This document shows, piece by piece, positions 10,890-21,000 of a stretch of 64,000 nucleotides of DNA. The first letter of the stretch is position 1. Each line of letters opens with the position of its first letter. The stretch comes from Dactylorhiza incarnata (lineage: Eukaryota; Streptophyta; Magnoliopsida; Asparagales; Orchidaceae). A program made the translations under genes and the position numbers. The stretch covers positions 1,736,001 to 1,800,000 of the forward strand of contig JAWHQI010000328.1 in NCBI GenBank assembly GCA_033032865.1, written 5' to 3'. The notes below the pieces were generated by a model. The model was not told the DNA's origin. It was given only the letters and a program-made list of their open reading frames with translations, and ran no database searches.

Positions 10890-11920
10890 TGATGAGTACT
10901 TTTTGTACTCATCTTTTAATATAAGTTTATTATATTTTAAATATGAAATTATATAGTTTTTATGCTTTTCTTATTAAAATTATTATCTTTTCAATTTTGT
11001 AAACTAACTTAAGCTTTTTTGTGTATTTCAGGTTTTTTGGACGCATTGGACAAAAACTTCAAGTACACGCCCATGGTCACAGGCATGACCATGGGCGTGT
11101 AACTTGCGCGGTGTTCCAGACCTGTTTCCGCCACCACGGGTGCGTTCCGTGAAGAATTCGCCAAGTACACGCCCTCGGTCAAGCCCATGACTAAGGGCGT
11201 GACCCAATGTCACGGCCGCGACTCGCCGCAAGCATCCAGAATCAGCCTGCCACGTCAATTAAATTTACACGCCCCAGGTCACAGGCGTGACCAGGGGCGT
11301 GACTCAATGTCACGGGCGTGACTCATCCCGCGCCACTCCCCGCTTCTTCCCGCCGAAGATTCCCGCCAGCAGCACGTTTTGAAGGTTACACGCCCTAGGT
11401 CACGGGCGTGACCTAGGGCGTGACACGCAAATTTCGTCAGCATTAAAGCCAGACTGCGCCCTTGGTCACGGGCATGACCAAGGGCGTGCACCCAGAATTT
11501 TCAGCTGTAAAAAGGCTGCTCCTCCAGATTATTTGTACACCTTGGATTTGGAGTCAAAGCCTCCATTTTCTTTCTTTATTTCAGTATTTTCAAGTATTCC
11601 AGCTTTACTTTCTCTTGCACTTGTAAGTTTTCTTTCAATAGTTGTAATCTTTTTTCTTGAATTAATAAAATTTGTTGTTTTTATTCGTCCATTCTTATAA
11701 TTTGTCCACCCCTCTTTTCATTAGTTATAATCTTCTAGTCAAGTTACTTTTCTTATTGCAATCAAATCAAAGTTCTATTTGATAGAACAATAGAGATCGT
11801 CTTGAGAAAGAGTAATCAACTCGCCCGGATTTTTATACGACCTTGGTTTTTATAAAGCCTATACTACATCCGACACGGTACACTTGCCGTTGTCGTTTGC
11901 AAGCATAGTTTTGCTTATCA
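10890..11920 (+). repeat. E2 5' LTR with GC-rich hairpin array
   Basis: The LTR is 1031 bp. Bases 11061-11490 carry five inverted repeats of the form CGCCC-NN-GGTCAC-GGGC-GTGACC-NN-GGGCG. The first has 15-bp perfect arms (11065-11079 and 11086-11100). The inner dinucleotide differs between copies but mostly stays complementary (AT/AT, TA/TA, TT/AA). The rest of the LTR is AT-rich. The last 60 bp differ from the 3' LTR. Confidence 0.88.
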
Positions 11921-11925
11921 AGTTT

Positions 11926-11943
11926 TTGGCGCCGTTGCCGGGT
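11926..11943 (+). other. E2 primer-binding site (tRNA-Asp)
   Basis: TTGGCGCCGTTGCCGGGT lies five bases after the LTR. It is complementary to the 3' end of plant tRNA-Asp, the primer typical of Athila-type elements. E6 has the same site reversed at 60885-60902. Confidence 0.85.
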
Positions 11944-12046
11944 ATCTGAGTTGATATTTCGAAAGAGAATATCTATTGATTTTATCGTTTCTTTTCTTCT
12001 CTTATTATTTTTATTTTCTTTTATTTCTTCAAGGTGCAACTAAATT

Positions 12047-12128
12047 CCTGGAAAGGATGCTTTGGGCTAGAATTCCCATCACAGCCTCTAGTACCTTGCG
12101 AGCCCTTCACCGGGTTGACCTTGGGAAT
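12047..12128 (+). repeat. E2 direct repeat, leader copy
   Basis: A block of about 80 bp (from CTGGAAAGGA through AATTCCCATCA to GGGTTGACC) recurs at 32061-32141 downstream, in the same orientation, with about five changes. One copy lies just after the primer-binding site, the other just after the internal polypurine tract. Confidence 0.8.
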
Positions 12129-12235
12129 CCCGGGACTAATTTAACCCTCTTTTTGAACAAAAAATTTATATAATAAATTTTTTTTTTTTAAATTCCATTC
12201 ATTTGAGTAAAGGTTGTTTCCTTTTTATTTTTATT

Positions 12236-12955
12236 ATGCAATCACTTGAATTGGCCGTAAAAATTGCCGAGCTTCAAAGCCAAGTATATCTTTTGGAAGC
12301 GGCACAAAAACGCCAAAATAGTTGTTATTATTGTAATGCGTCTCATCAAAGTGAGGAATGTTATTTACATTCATATGCTCAAAATAATTATTATGAAAAT
12401 AATTATCCTCAATATTATGCAAATAATTTTGATAATAATTACGATCATAATTTTTCATCTTTTAATGAAAATAATTTTTTAAACTTTGATGAAAGTAATT
12501 TTTCTAATTATAATGAAAACAAAATTTTGGCATTTAATAATTGTTCTTCTAGCTTCGAAGTTGATTATTCTTGGTGGCAAGCTCACCCGGATAGTTCTCG
12601 GAGCGGCGAAGATAAATCTTTAGATACAAATTTTTGTTTTTCTTCTTATACACCGCAATTTTCGTTCTCTAATTTGGGGGAAATTCCACAGATTCAAATA
12701 GATACCGCCCCCCAAAATTTAGAGGAAAATAACTTCTCTAATTTTCACGAGAATAATTTTTCGGCTTCTAATAATTTGTCTTTCAGCCCCGAAGTAGATT
12801 ATTCTTTGTGGCAAGGTCACCCGGATAGCTCTCGGAGCGATGAAGATAAATCGTTCGATCCGAATCCTTGTTCATCTTCTTTGCACCGCAATTTTCGTAC
12901 TCTAATTTTGGGGAATGCCCGCTTTTTCAATTTGATACCCCACCCCAGAATTTAG
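12236..12955 (+). CDS. E2 zinc-knuckle protein with acidic N/F-rich repeats (gag position)
   Basis: ATG 12236 is preferred over the upstream 12203 because MQSLELAVKIAELQSQVYLLEA starts a short coiled coil directly before the knuckle. The knuckle is CYYCNASHQSEEC (C-x2-C-x3-H-x4-C) near residue 30. The rest is rich in Asn, Phe, Glu and Ser and contains two copies of a module of about 85 residues (NNF-x-NF-xE-NNF ... EVDYSxWQ-x-HPDSSRS-x-EDKS), at about residues 90-165 and 170-239. There is no capsid domain. It occupies the gag place of an Athila-type element and may bind nucleic acid; that is inference. A frameshift separates it from the next reading. Confidence 0.65.
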   Translation: MQSLELAVKIAELQSQVYLLEAAQKRQNSCYYCNASHQSEECYLHSYAQNNYYENNYPQYYANNFDNNYDHNFSSFNENNFLNFDESNFSNYNENKILAFNNCSSSFEVDYSWWQAHPDSSRSGEDKSLDTNFCFSSYTPQFSFSNLGEIPQIQIDTAPQNLEENNFSNFHENNFSASNNLSFSPEVDYSLWQGHPDSSRSDEDKSFDPNPCSSSLHRNFRTLILGNARFFNLIPHPRI

Positions 12956-12986
12956 ATGAGAATTTTCTTTTTTCTAGTGTTTTTTC

Positions 12987-13619
12987 TTGTCTTTGGAAAA
13001 TTTAGTTATTGAGGAACATGATTGCTCATGTACTCCCATAGTTTCCTTTCCCAAAGATGAAGAAAAATTCTCTTACCAAGAAATTCTTAATGTTTTGGGC
13101 ACCCCGGATGAACTAGAAGAAGAACAAGTTTCTTCCCCCACTTCACCCGGATCTTCTTTTCTTTATCAAGAATTTTCGCAAATCTCTTCTATTTTAATTC
13201 AACCGGAAATTCATGAAATATTAGTGTCCGAAAATCTTATTTCGCTTGGTAATGCACTAGATTTTCCTAATAAAAATTTTATTTTAGAAAAGGAACAACC
13301 GGAGCTTAATTTTATATTTTCGCAAGCGCCTCCTCCTTGCGAAAATTTATCTGAATCGTTTATTTCTGATTCTTTATACACTAACAATTTTCAGGTTGAA
13401 GATAAGCCGTTGCTACCCCAAATAATCGACGATCCATATGCCGCTCATCTGTTTAAATTCAAATCACATCAAGTATGTATAGATGATTTGGATTTGCAAA
13501 TGCAAGATCAAAGACAAACGAAGAATCACATGTTAAGCGGAGGAGTAGCCGGGCGACTGACGCCGACACATTCACCTACGCGTGAATTAGGGGGAGTTGC
13601 ATGTTCACTTCTCTTTTAA
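12987..13619 (+). pseudogene. E2 acidic ORF, downstream frame
   Basis: The frame is different from the preceding ORF and probably continues it after a frameshift, since both share Glu/Ser/Phe-rich composition and proline-bounded acidic segments. About 210 residues are seen, with no recognised domain and no cysteine knuckle. The stop is followed by GGGAGGCAACCCAAC (13679-13693), a word I associate with Athila-type 3' gag regions. The function is unknown. Confidence 0.55.
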
Positions 13620-13777
13620 ATTTCCGTTTTCCTAACAATAACCGTCTAGCTTAAAGACGGGAAAAACAAAGCGCTTTTGGGAGGCAACCCAACGTTATTT
13701 TTTTTGTTTGTTTTGTTTAACTTAATTTTGCAGGTTTTATTTTCTGTCCGACAACCTCGTCTACCGATCAGGGCAGC

Positions 13778-14441
13778 TGTTGACGCCAGGAAAATCCTGA
13801 CCTCAAGATTCGGACCGATGCAACCGGAGGCTACTCGCCCAGTAGCCCAACGAGATGGCTTGGCTGACAACGATGAAGAAGCTAGAAAAGCAACAAACAG
13901 GACCCCAGGTGCTGCGGCAGGGAGGTCCCACCACGTACCCAGAAGCTCAAGAGAGTCTTCCCCTCCGAAACCAAAGTGGCCGAGCTTGGTACAGGGAAGG
14001 TACCGGCTTGGCTGAAAGCAAGGGTGACGGGCTCGAGAGTTCGGGAATCGGGGTCCAAAAGCTCAAGTCCAGGTGCCAATCCAAGTACCCCTGGGGTCCT
14101 ATTTATAGGAAAACCAAAGGGTAGGGGGGGCTTTTTATAGCCCAGCCCCAACCCGGCGACTATGGGTTACTCGGCGAGTACCATGCCATAGTCGCCCATC
14201 GGGCAAGTATTGGGTGCTGCTCGCACACGCCGGGCCAATACTCGCACATGGCTTCTGCTGCTTCCTGCGCGTGCCAAGCTATTCTGGTTGATACTTGCCT
14301 ATCTGGCGAGTATGACCTGCATACTCGCCAGGGTCTCTTCTATTCCTGCCTTGGACTGTTGGTCTCTGTGTTGACCCTTTGACCTTGACTTCTGTTTACG
14401 TGGCCTTGGGGGGTCCACTCTCAGAGAATGAGGGTTGTACA
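13778..14441 (-). repeat. E3 3' LTR
   Basis: The LTR is 664 bp. On the minus strand it starts TGTACAACCCTCAT and ends GCGTCAACA. The word TACTCGCC/GGCGAGTA is repeated in both orientations at 14150-14335. A minus-strand TATA-like box is at 14132-14139. The adjoining minus-strand polypurine tract AAAGAGCAGGGATTG (14442-14456) is shared with E5. Confidence 0.88.
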
Positions 14442-14565
14442 CAATCCCTGCTCTTTGCGAGTAACGTAGTTGCTTGGAAAGAATCATCCAACCTTCATTC
14501 GACGAGCTTGCCCACTGGCGACTATTGGCCTATACTCGCCCTCTCGCTGGCCGACGCTTGAGCTC

Positions 14566-14573
14566 TATAAATA
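14566..14573 (+). promoter_or_regulatory. TATA box of E3 antisense gene 1
   Basis: TATAAATA lies in GAGCTCTATAAATAGAGG, 48 bp before the ATG at 14621. It sits on the strand opposite to gag-pol and downstream of GGCGACTATTGGCC/TACTCGCC words. Confidence 0.65.
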
Positions 14574-14620
14574 GAGGGGCTGGGGTCTCTGATGGCACGT
14601 CTTTTCTGAACTCGCTCAAG

Positions 14621-16155
14621 ATGACGCGCGACTATGCTGCAGAGGCTAAGGCGGCCATGGCTGCTCTTGTTGGCCTGTTCGACGGTTCTTCGCTCCCTCC
14701 GCGCCCAGGTCACAAGGTTGAGGACTTCCTCGCTTCTAAGAAGAGGAAGTGGCTCGCGAAGAAGAAGAAAAAGGGAAAAATAAGGTCGCTGAAGAGGAGG
14801 TCGCTGCCCCTTTGGGCGACCAACACCAGCAGCTGCTGGACGAGTTGGGGATTTCTAACGAAGGCAACTCGCCGGCCGCTGATCCTCCTGCTCCAAATGT
14901 CGCCGAGGAGTCGAGTATGCCTGGGACCTCGACCCAGAATCAACCGGAGAATCCCGTTCCTGCGCGAGGTGGGAGCTACCTACTCGCCACCTTCTTTGAT
15001 TGACCTCGACTTGGTCCGAGTTTGCTGAATATTTCTTCTATGCTCGCAGATTCGTCCACCATCGGTGCTCAGGAGGAGCCTCTGGTCGTGCCTCCTCTGA
15101 GATCGTCGTCTATGGTCTCGCCTAGGGGTGGTGGGCGCTCGACGCGAGTTCTTCACAGCTCCTTGCTGGAGAAGAGGCCGATGAGCGAGCAACGGGCTCC
15201 TCTGGCGGGCAGCGTGCTTCCGCCACCACCGCCTCTTGATTCTTCAGGGTTCGCGAGCAGCTCGCAGCTGCCCGTGGGTGGGCTTCCGCCACCTCCTCCT
15301 TTTCCTCCTCCCGTCACGACTCAGGGCGAGCAGCGCCCTTCGATTTCGACTCCTCCCTCTACTCACCAAGGAGAATCCTCGCGCCATGGTGGGACTGAGG
15401 GCCCTTCGGGCTTCTTTCCTCCGAGGGGGGAGGGCGACAATCCGATAGTCGCCGTCGTGGGAACGCGCCTCCTAGCCGGGATCAGACCGCTGGGTCCCAT
15501 CCTGCTCGGCGAGGCGATCATCATCACAGCACGTCTCCTCAACGAGGCAGGGGCTCTCCTCGCCGTCATTCTCGCAGTCCTCGGCCAGGTACTTGGTCGC
15601 CATTTGTGATAGTCGCCATTATCTTCACTTGGTTCCTTTAGTCGTCAAAGCCCTGATATTTTTACCCTTTTTTGCAGCTCGCGCTCGCACTCCCATAGGA
15701 GCCTGATTGATGCCGTCGGGCTTCCTTCTCGCGAGTATCAAGAGAAGGCCACTCGCGCGATCTTGGATCTGGAGGCGAAGCTAGAGCGCTTGGCAGTCAG
15801 TGAGCCCCATCGCCGCCTGACTGACATGGAGTCGCGGGTTGAGCGTCTGGCGAGCACTGACGCTCATCGTCGCTTGATCGAGCTGGAGGTGCGAGTATCA
15901 CGGCTGGAAGAGTTCGATACTCGCCTGGCTGGTGCAGAATCTCGCCTTCACACTGTTAGCGACCTAGAGCGTCGAGTTGCGAGGCTCGAGCATTGCCAGC
16001 AGCTGCATCATGACGAGATGGTGGGGATGCGTGCGAGTATGGGCTCGGTCGGTCAGCTGGCGAGGATTGAAGACCAGCTGCGGCAGGGCGAGGACGCGAT
16101 GTCTGTAGCCTTCGAGCACTTCAAGCGAGCTCGCAGCTTGGGCTGGGTCGGGTGA
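14621..16155 (+). pseudogene. E3 antisense gene 1: acidic/proline/SR-rich coiled-coil protein
   Basis: ATG 14621 follows a TATA box. Exon 1 codes an Ala-rich start then a Glu/Lys-rich stretch; a shift between two plus frames near 14740 is needed. A predicted intron at 14969-15049 (GT...GCAG) keeps the frame (ARD then SSTIGAQEE). Exon 2 has polyproline blocks (LPPPPP) and an SR/RG-rich end. A second predicted intron is 15589-15677. The last segment (15763-16155) is a coiled coil of repeated 25-28 residue units (LEAKLERLAVSEPHRRL, MESRVERLASTDAHRRL). Frames do not join cleanly at the last junction, so I call it a pseudogene. The product is not recognised. Tat elements are known to carry accessory ORFs here. 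Confidence 0.5.
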
Positions 16156-16542
16156 CATCCCCATCCTCCGGATCCTCATGCGAGTATTCAGGCGCCTCCT
16201 TAGATGTTGTCTTTCTTTATTTTCTTCTGAAACATTCTTGATTTGATGTAATAGTATTTAGGCGAGTATTGGAAACTCGCCCTCCATTACTTGCTCTGCT
16301 TTCTTTTCTTGTGATGGATTTTTGTGTTGATTTTTTCTATCTTCTTTCGTTTTGGCGAGTATTGTCTGCGTGTCGCCTATGCATGGTGAGCTTCTTTCAT
16401 GTTTTTTCTTGCAGGTCTTCTCGCCTTGGAGGTCGACTCCTTGCTGACGCGTGCTGTTGAGTTGGCGACTTCAACTTAATACTCGCCACCCCCTTATTCC
16501 TGATCGCGCCGTCATGCTTGATAAGCCAAGCTACCCGACTAC

Positions 16543-16550
16543 TATAAATA
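16543..16550 (+). promoter_or_regulatory. TATA box of E3 antisense gene 2
   Basis: TATAAATA lies in GACTACTATAAATAGGGG, 125 bp before the ATG at 16675. It has the same strand and style as the box of antisense gene 1. Confidence 0.65.
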
Positions 16551-16674
16551 GGGGGGTGGGTGAGTATTTATTATGCTTTCGGCGACCTTCCAACTCATAC
16601 GCGAGTATCTTCCGTCTTCCTCCCCTCTTCTTATCTTCTTTGATACTCGCCTCTCTTCCTTTCTCTCCTCCAAG

Positions 16675-17677
16675 ATGTCTGACGAGGCGACTGTTCGGCA
16701 TGCCAATCACGCCAAAAACTTTGCGGCGACCACCTTCAAGAAGTCTATCACGACTGAGAAGGATTTGGAGGTCTTCAAGGCGAAGTACATCCCGCTAGGG
16801 TTTGTCGCTAGGCTTCCTCGCCAGGGCGAGCGACTAAACACCGTCTTCACCACCGAGCGGGTGTTCCCTACTCGCCACTTTGAGGTGGACTTGCGACTAC
16901 CACTGTGGACGGAGTTCTCCCAGATACTCCTTTACTTTGGGATAGTCCCCGCCTAGATCAACCCCAATGGGGTAGCGATGATTGTGGGGTTCCTCTGCTA
17001 TCTGCGCGACCAGGGGATCGCCTTCGACCTCTCCGTCTTCAGGTGGATATTCCACTTTATGGCGACAGGCGAGGGCGTCGTCTTCCTGTGCAGCCACATC
17101 TGCACGCTGGTCGGCACAGCAAATAAGAATCATCGCTGGGGGGAGCGACTAGTCGTCATTGTTGGCGACTTTCAAGCCATTCCTCACAGGTCCTTCCAGC
17201 CGCCGGAGAGCGTCTTCGGGGCTTCTCTCCTAAGCGAGGGTGGCGAGAAGCTGCTAGAGTCCTTCAGGAATCGGCGCCTTGATGTGGTGTTCTAGAGGAG
17301 GCGAGTAGATGAACTCGCTGAGGTTTTCCCAGGCGAAGGTAATCTATCGCGCGAGTATTCGCAATACTCGCTCTTCGTCTTCAATTTGGCGACTAACTGG
17401 AATTACCTCTCTTCTTGTTGCAGCAGTCCATGTTCTGCCACGCGAGCTTCTTCCCGTGGTGGTGAAGGCGACGGCTTCCACACAGGGAGGTGCGGGGACC
17501 TCTGCTCGCGGGGATGGGGTCTACTCGCCCATCGACTTGTCGCCAGGAGGCGATGAACCTTTGATCGTCGGCGAAGGATCGGGGCCTTTGAAGAAGCGGA
17601 AGGAGATGGGCGAGCACTCCGAGCCCTCGAGGAAGAAGAAGGAGGTCGCTCACAGGGACCTCGATAAGAAGGCGGAC
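16675..17677 (+). pseudogene. E3 antisense gene 2, 5' part: Transposase_28-like domain
   Basis: ATG 16675 opens MSDEATVRHANHAKNF. The domain at about 16760-17290 has LPRQGERL, VFPTRHFEVDLRLPL, FLCYLRDQGIAFDLSVFRW and FFHFM-like features of the putative gypsy-type transposon (Transposase_28) family found in plant Tat elements. A TAG at 16954-16956 breaks it in frame. A further stop (17293-17295) comes before a likely intron (donor GTAATC near 17338, acceptor TTGCAG near 17425). Then comes a Ser/Lys-rich linker (17426-17677) with KKRKEMG and RKKKE basic clusters. E4 is inserted at 17677; the reading resumes at 23165 in the same frame (KKAD then ASEAGE). The biochemical role is unknown. Confidence 0.6.
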
Positions 17678-18082
17678 TGTCACAGACTTGTCCCCTTGAC
17701 AATGTCGCGTGCGGCCTTAGCTCCTTTCCGCGCCCTCCGCAGTTAGCTAAGTCAGCCTTCTCCAACATTAATTGTGGCGAGATGAAGATGAGTAAGTGAG
17801 CACTTGAAAGAGAGAGCAAGAGAGCAAGAGTGAAGAAAGTAAGAATGCTTAGATTGCTTGAATTCTTGGATGATTTACAAATGAGGGGATCTCCCCCTTA
17901 TATAGGCCCCCCAAGGGGTTTCCCTCCAAAAGATGGAAGGATCTAGAATTCTCTACCTCTTTCTTGTATCTACATCTTTCAAGAATCTTCTAGACTAATC
18001 TTTAGAATTCTATGTACAAGAATATTCTCCAAGATCCTAGATTTCTCTAGAAGTCTCCAGAGACTAACCCCAAGTCGTGACA
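17678..18082 (-). repeat. E4 3' LTR
   Basis: It reads TGTCACAGAC...GTCGTGACA. The minus-strand TATA box TATATAAG is at 17897-17904. The polypurine tract adjoins at 18083-18099 (minus strand GGGGGGGGGGGAGGA). No inverted-repeat array is seen, unlike the LTRs of the other families here. Confidence 0.9.
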
Positions 18083-18097
18083 TCCTCCCCCCCCCCC

Positions 18098-21000
18098 CTA
18101 TCCTGGCGACGCCCTCGTCGCCTTGTACTGCTGGATGATGTCCTTGAACTGCCAGAGATCTTCTATGGATTCCCATGTTGCTTCAGACTCTGGCCTTCCC
18201 TTCCACTTGATCAAATATTGTGTGCTAGGCTGCATACCTCTTCTCCGCACTGTCCTCTTGGTGAGCACCTCATCCACCTCTCGATCAAAAGACTTGGTCA
18301 TCACGGGTGGTGCTCTATGTGATGTACTCCTTTGAAGGTCTTCATGGTCTTCATGATATGGCTTCAACATGCTGACATGAAAGACTGGATGAATCTTCAA
18401 AGAGTTGGGTAGGTCAAGGCGATAGGATACCTTACCCACCCTTGCAATCACTGGAAATGGGCCTTCATATCTACGAACCAAGCCCTTGTGCAAGCTGCGC
18501 AAAGCCTTGAACTGTTGAGGGAGAAGTTTTACCATCACCTTATCCCCAACTGTGTATTCCACCATTCTTCGCTTTGAATCAGCCCATTTCTTCATCCGCT
18601 TGCGTGCTTTCTTTAAGCACACTCTGGCTATGTCTGTTTGCTCTTCCCAAGACTTGGCCATCCTCCAAGCTCCTGGGCTTCTTCCGTCATCTGCCATAGT
18701 CGCCAATGTATGCGGAGTGAGTGGTTGCCTCCCCGTGGCAAGCTCGAACGGACTCCGACCGTTCGCCTCGCTCCGCTGCAAGTTGTACGAGAATTGCGCC
18801 ACATCCATCAGTTTGACCCAGTCCCGCTGATTGGAACTCACAAAGTGCCGTAAATAACGTTCCAACAAAGAATTCACCCTCTCCGTCTGCCCATCGGTTT
18901 GAGGGTGGAAGCTAGTGGAGAAGTTTAGTTCGGACCCGAGCAAAGTGAACAACTCCCTCCACAACTTTCCTGTAAATCTGGGGTCTCGATCACTAATGAT
19001 AGATTTTGGCAACCCCCAGTACTTCACCACATTCTTGAAGAACAGGCGTGCCGTCTCCTCCACGCTAGTATCCCTTGTGCTAGGGATGAACGTGCCGTAC
19101 TTGGAGAAACGATCGACTACCACCAAGATTGATCTGAACCCCTCCGATTTTGGTAACGCGTTGATGAAGTCAAGCGTCACCGACTCCCAAGGGTGCTCTG
19201 CTATAGGCAATGGCTCCAATAATCCCGCGGGCTGCTTGTTGTCCACCTTGTCTTGTTGGCAAACAAGACAAGTCTTCACATATAACTCCACTTCATCCCT
19301 CATCCGTGGCCAGAAGTATGACTCCTCCATCAAAGCCAAAGTGCGTTTCTGTCCCGGATGTCCAGCCCACTTGGTGTTATGGCACTCCTTGATGAGATCC
19401 CTCCGCAGGTTTTCCCACTTTGGGATGTACAGTCGCCTCCCTTTGGTGTAGAGTAACTCGTCCTCTACCCAAAATCTTCTAGCTTGACCCTCCTTGGCCA
19501 ACTCCATAAGTTGCATGGCAAGAGGATCCTCCTTCAACCCTTGCCTGATAATGTCCAACAACTCCCCATTAGCCGTGGACATTGCGGTTAGCTCAGCTTT
19601 GCGGCTTAGTGCGTCAGCCACCACGTTGGTTTTCCCCGCCTTATGCTCCATCACAAAGTCGAACTCCGCTAAGAAATCTTGCCATCTTGCTTGTTTGGCG
19701 GTCAGCTTCTTCTGTGTCTGGAAGTAAGTGGTTTCCACATTATCCATCTTAATGGTGAACTGCGCCCCAAGTAGATAATGCCTCCACACTTGCAAGCAAT
19801 GGATGATGGCTGTCATCTCCTTCTCTTGAACGGTGTATCTCCGTTCCGCCTCGTTGAGTTTCCGACTTTCGAAAGCTAAGGGGTGACCATCTTGCATTAG
19901 CACTCCTCCAATCGCAAAGTCTGATGCATCGGTATGCAACTCGAACCTCTTGCTAAAGTCCGGCAAGGCAAGCACCGGTTCCGTACAAACCGCTGCCTTC
20001 AAGTCTTCAAAAGCGCTTTGGCATTCCTCCGTCCAAAGCCAAGCCTTGCTTTTCTTCAACAGGTCCGTCAATGGCACTGCTCTCCTCGAGTAATCCTTGA
20101 TGAACCTGCGATAGTAGTTCACCAAGCCAAGAAATGATCGTAAGTCTGGTACCTTCGTTGGCGGTTCCCATTCATCAATTGCCTTGATCTTTGCCATGTC
20201 CATCCGCAAGCTCCCATGCCCGATGACATGACCAAGAAAGTGTATTTCCTCTTGTCCAAATGAGCATTTGGACCTCTTCACATATAGCTCATTCTCCCGC
20301 AACACTTGGAAGACTCGACTAAGATGCTCCACATGCTCCTCGATGGAGTTGCTATATACCACTATGTCATCCAAGTACACCACCACGAATTTGTCCAAGT
20401 ATGGGTGGAATATTTGGTTCATCAAAGTGCAGAAAGTTGCTGGTGCATTGGTTAAACCGAAAGGCATTACCATCCATTCAAACGATCCGTACCTTGTGAC
20501 ACATGTGGTCTTCGGCTCGTCTCCCTCCGCAATCCGCACTTGATGATATCCCTTTTGCAAATCCAACTTGGAGTAGATCTTCGCCTTCCCAAGCATGTCA
20601 AAGAGATCCGCAATGAGAGGGATAGGATACTTGTTCTTGATAATCACCTTGTTTAGTGCCCGGTAGTCCGTGCAAAGCCGCAACGTTCCGTCCTTCTTCT
20701 TTTGGAAGAGCACCGGGGCACCAAATGGCGCCTTTGATGGCCTGATCATCCCAGACTCAAGTAGAACTTGAAGTTGTTTCCTTAACTCCTCCAATTCAGG
20801 GGGAGCCATTCTATATGCTGCCTTGGCGGGTGGCTTTGTCCCTTGCTCTAACTCGATTTTGTGATCCACCAACCTCCGAGGAGGTAGCTTCAATGGCAAC
20901 TCCGCGGGCATGATATCTTCATTTCTTGCCCACACGTCCGCAATGATAGGAGGCACCTCCTCACTCGTGTCACCATCTTCCTCCTTTATGGTGGCCAAGT

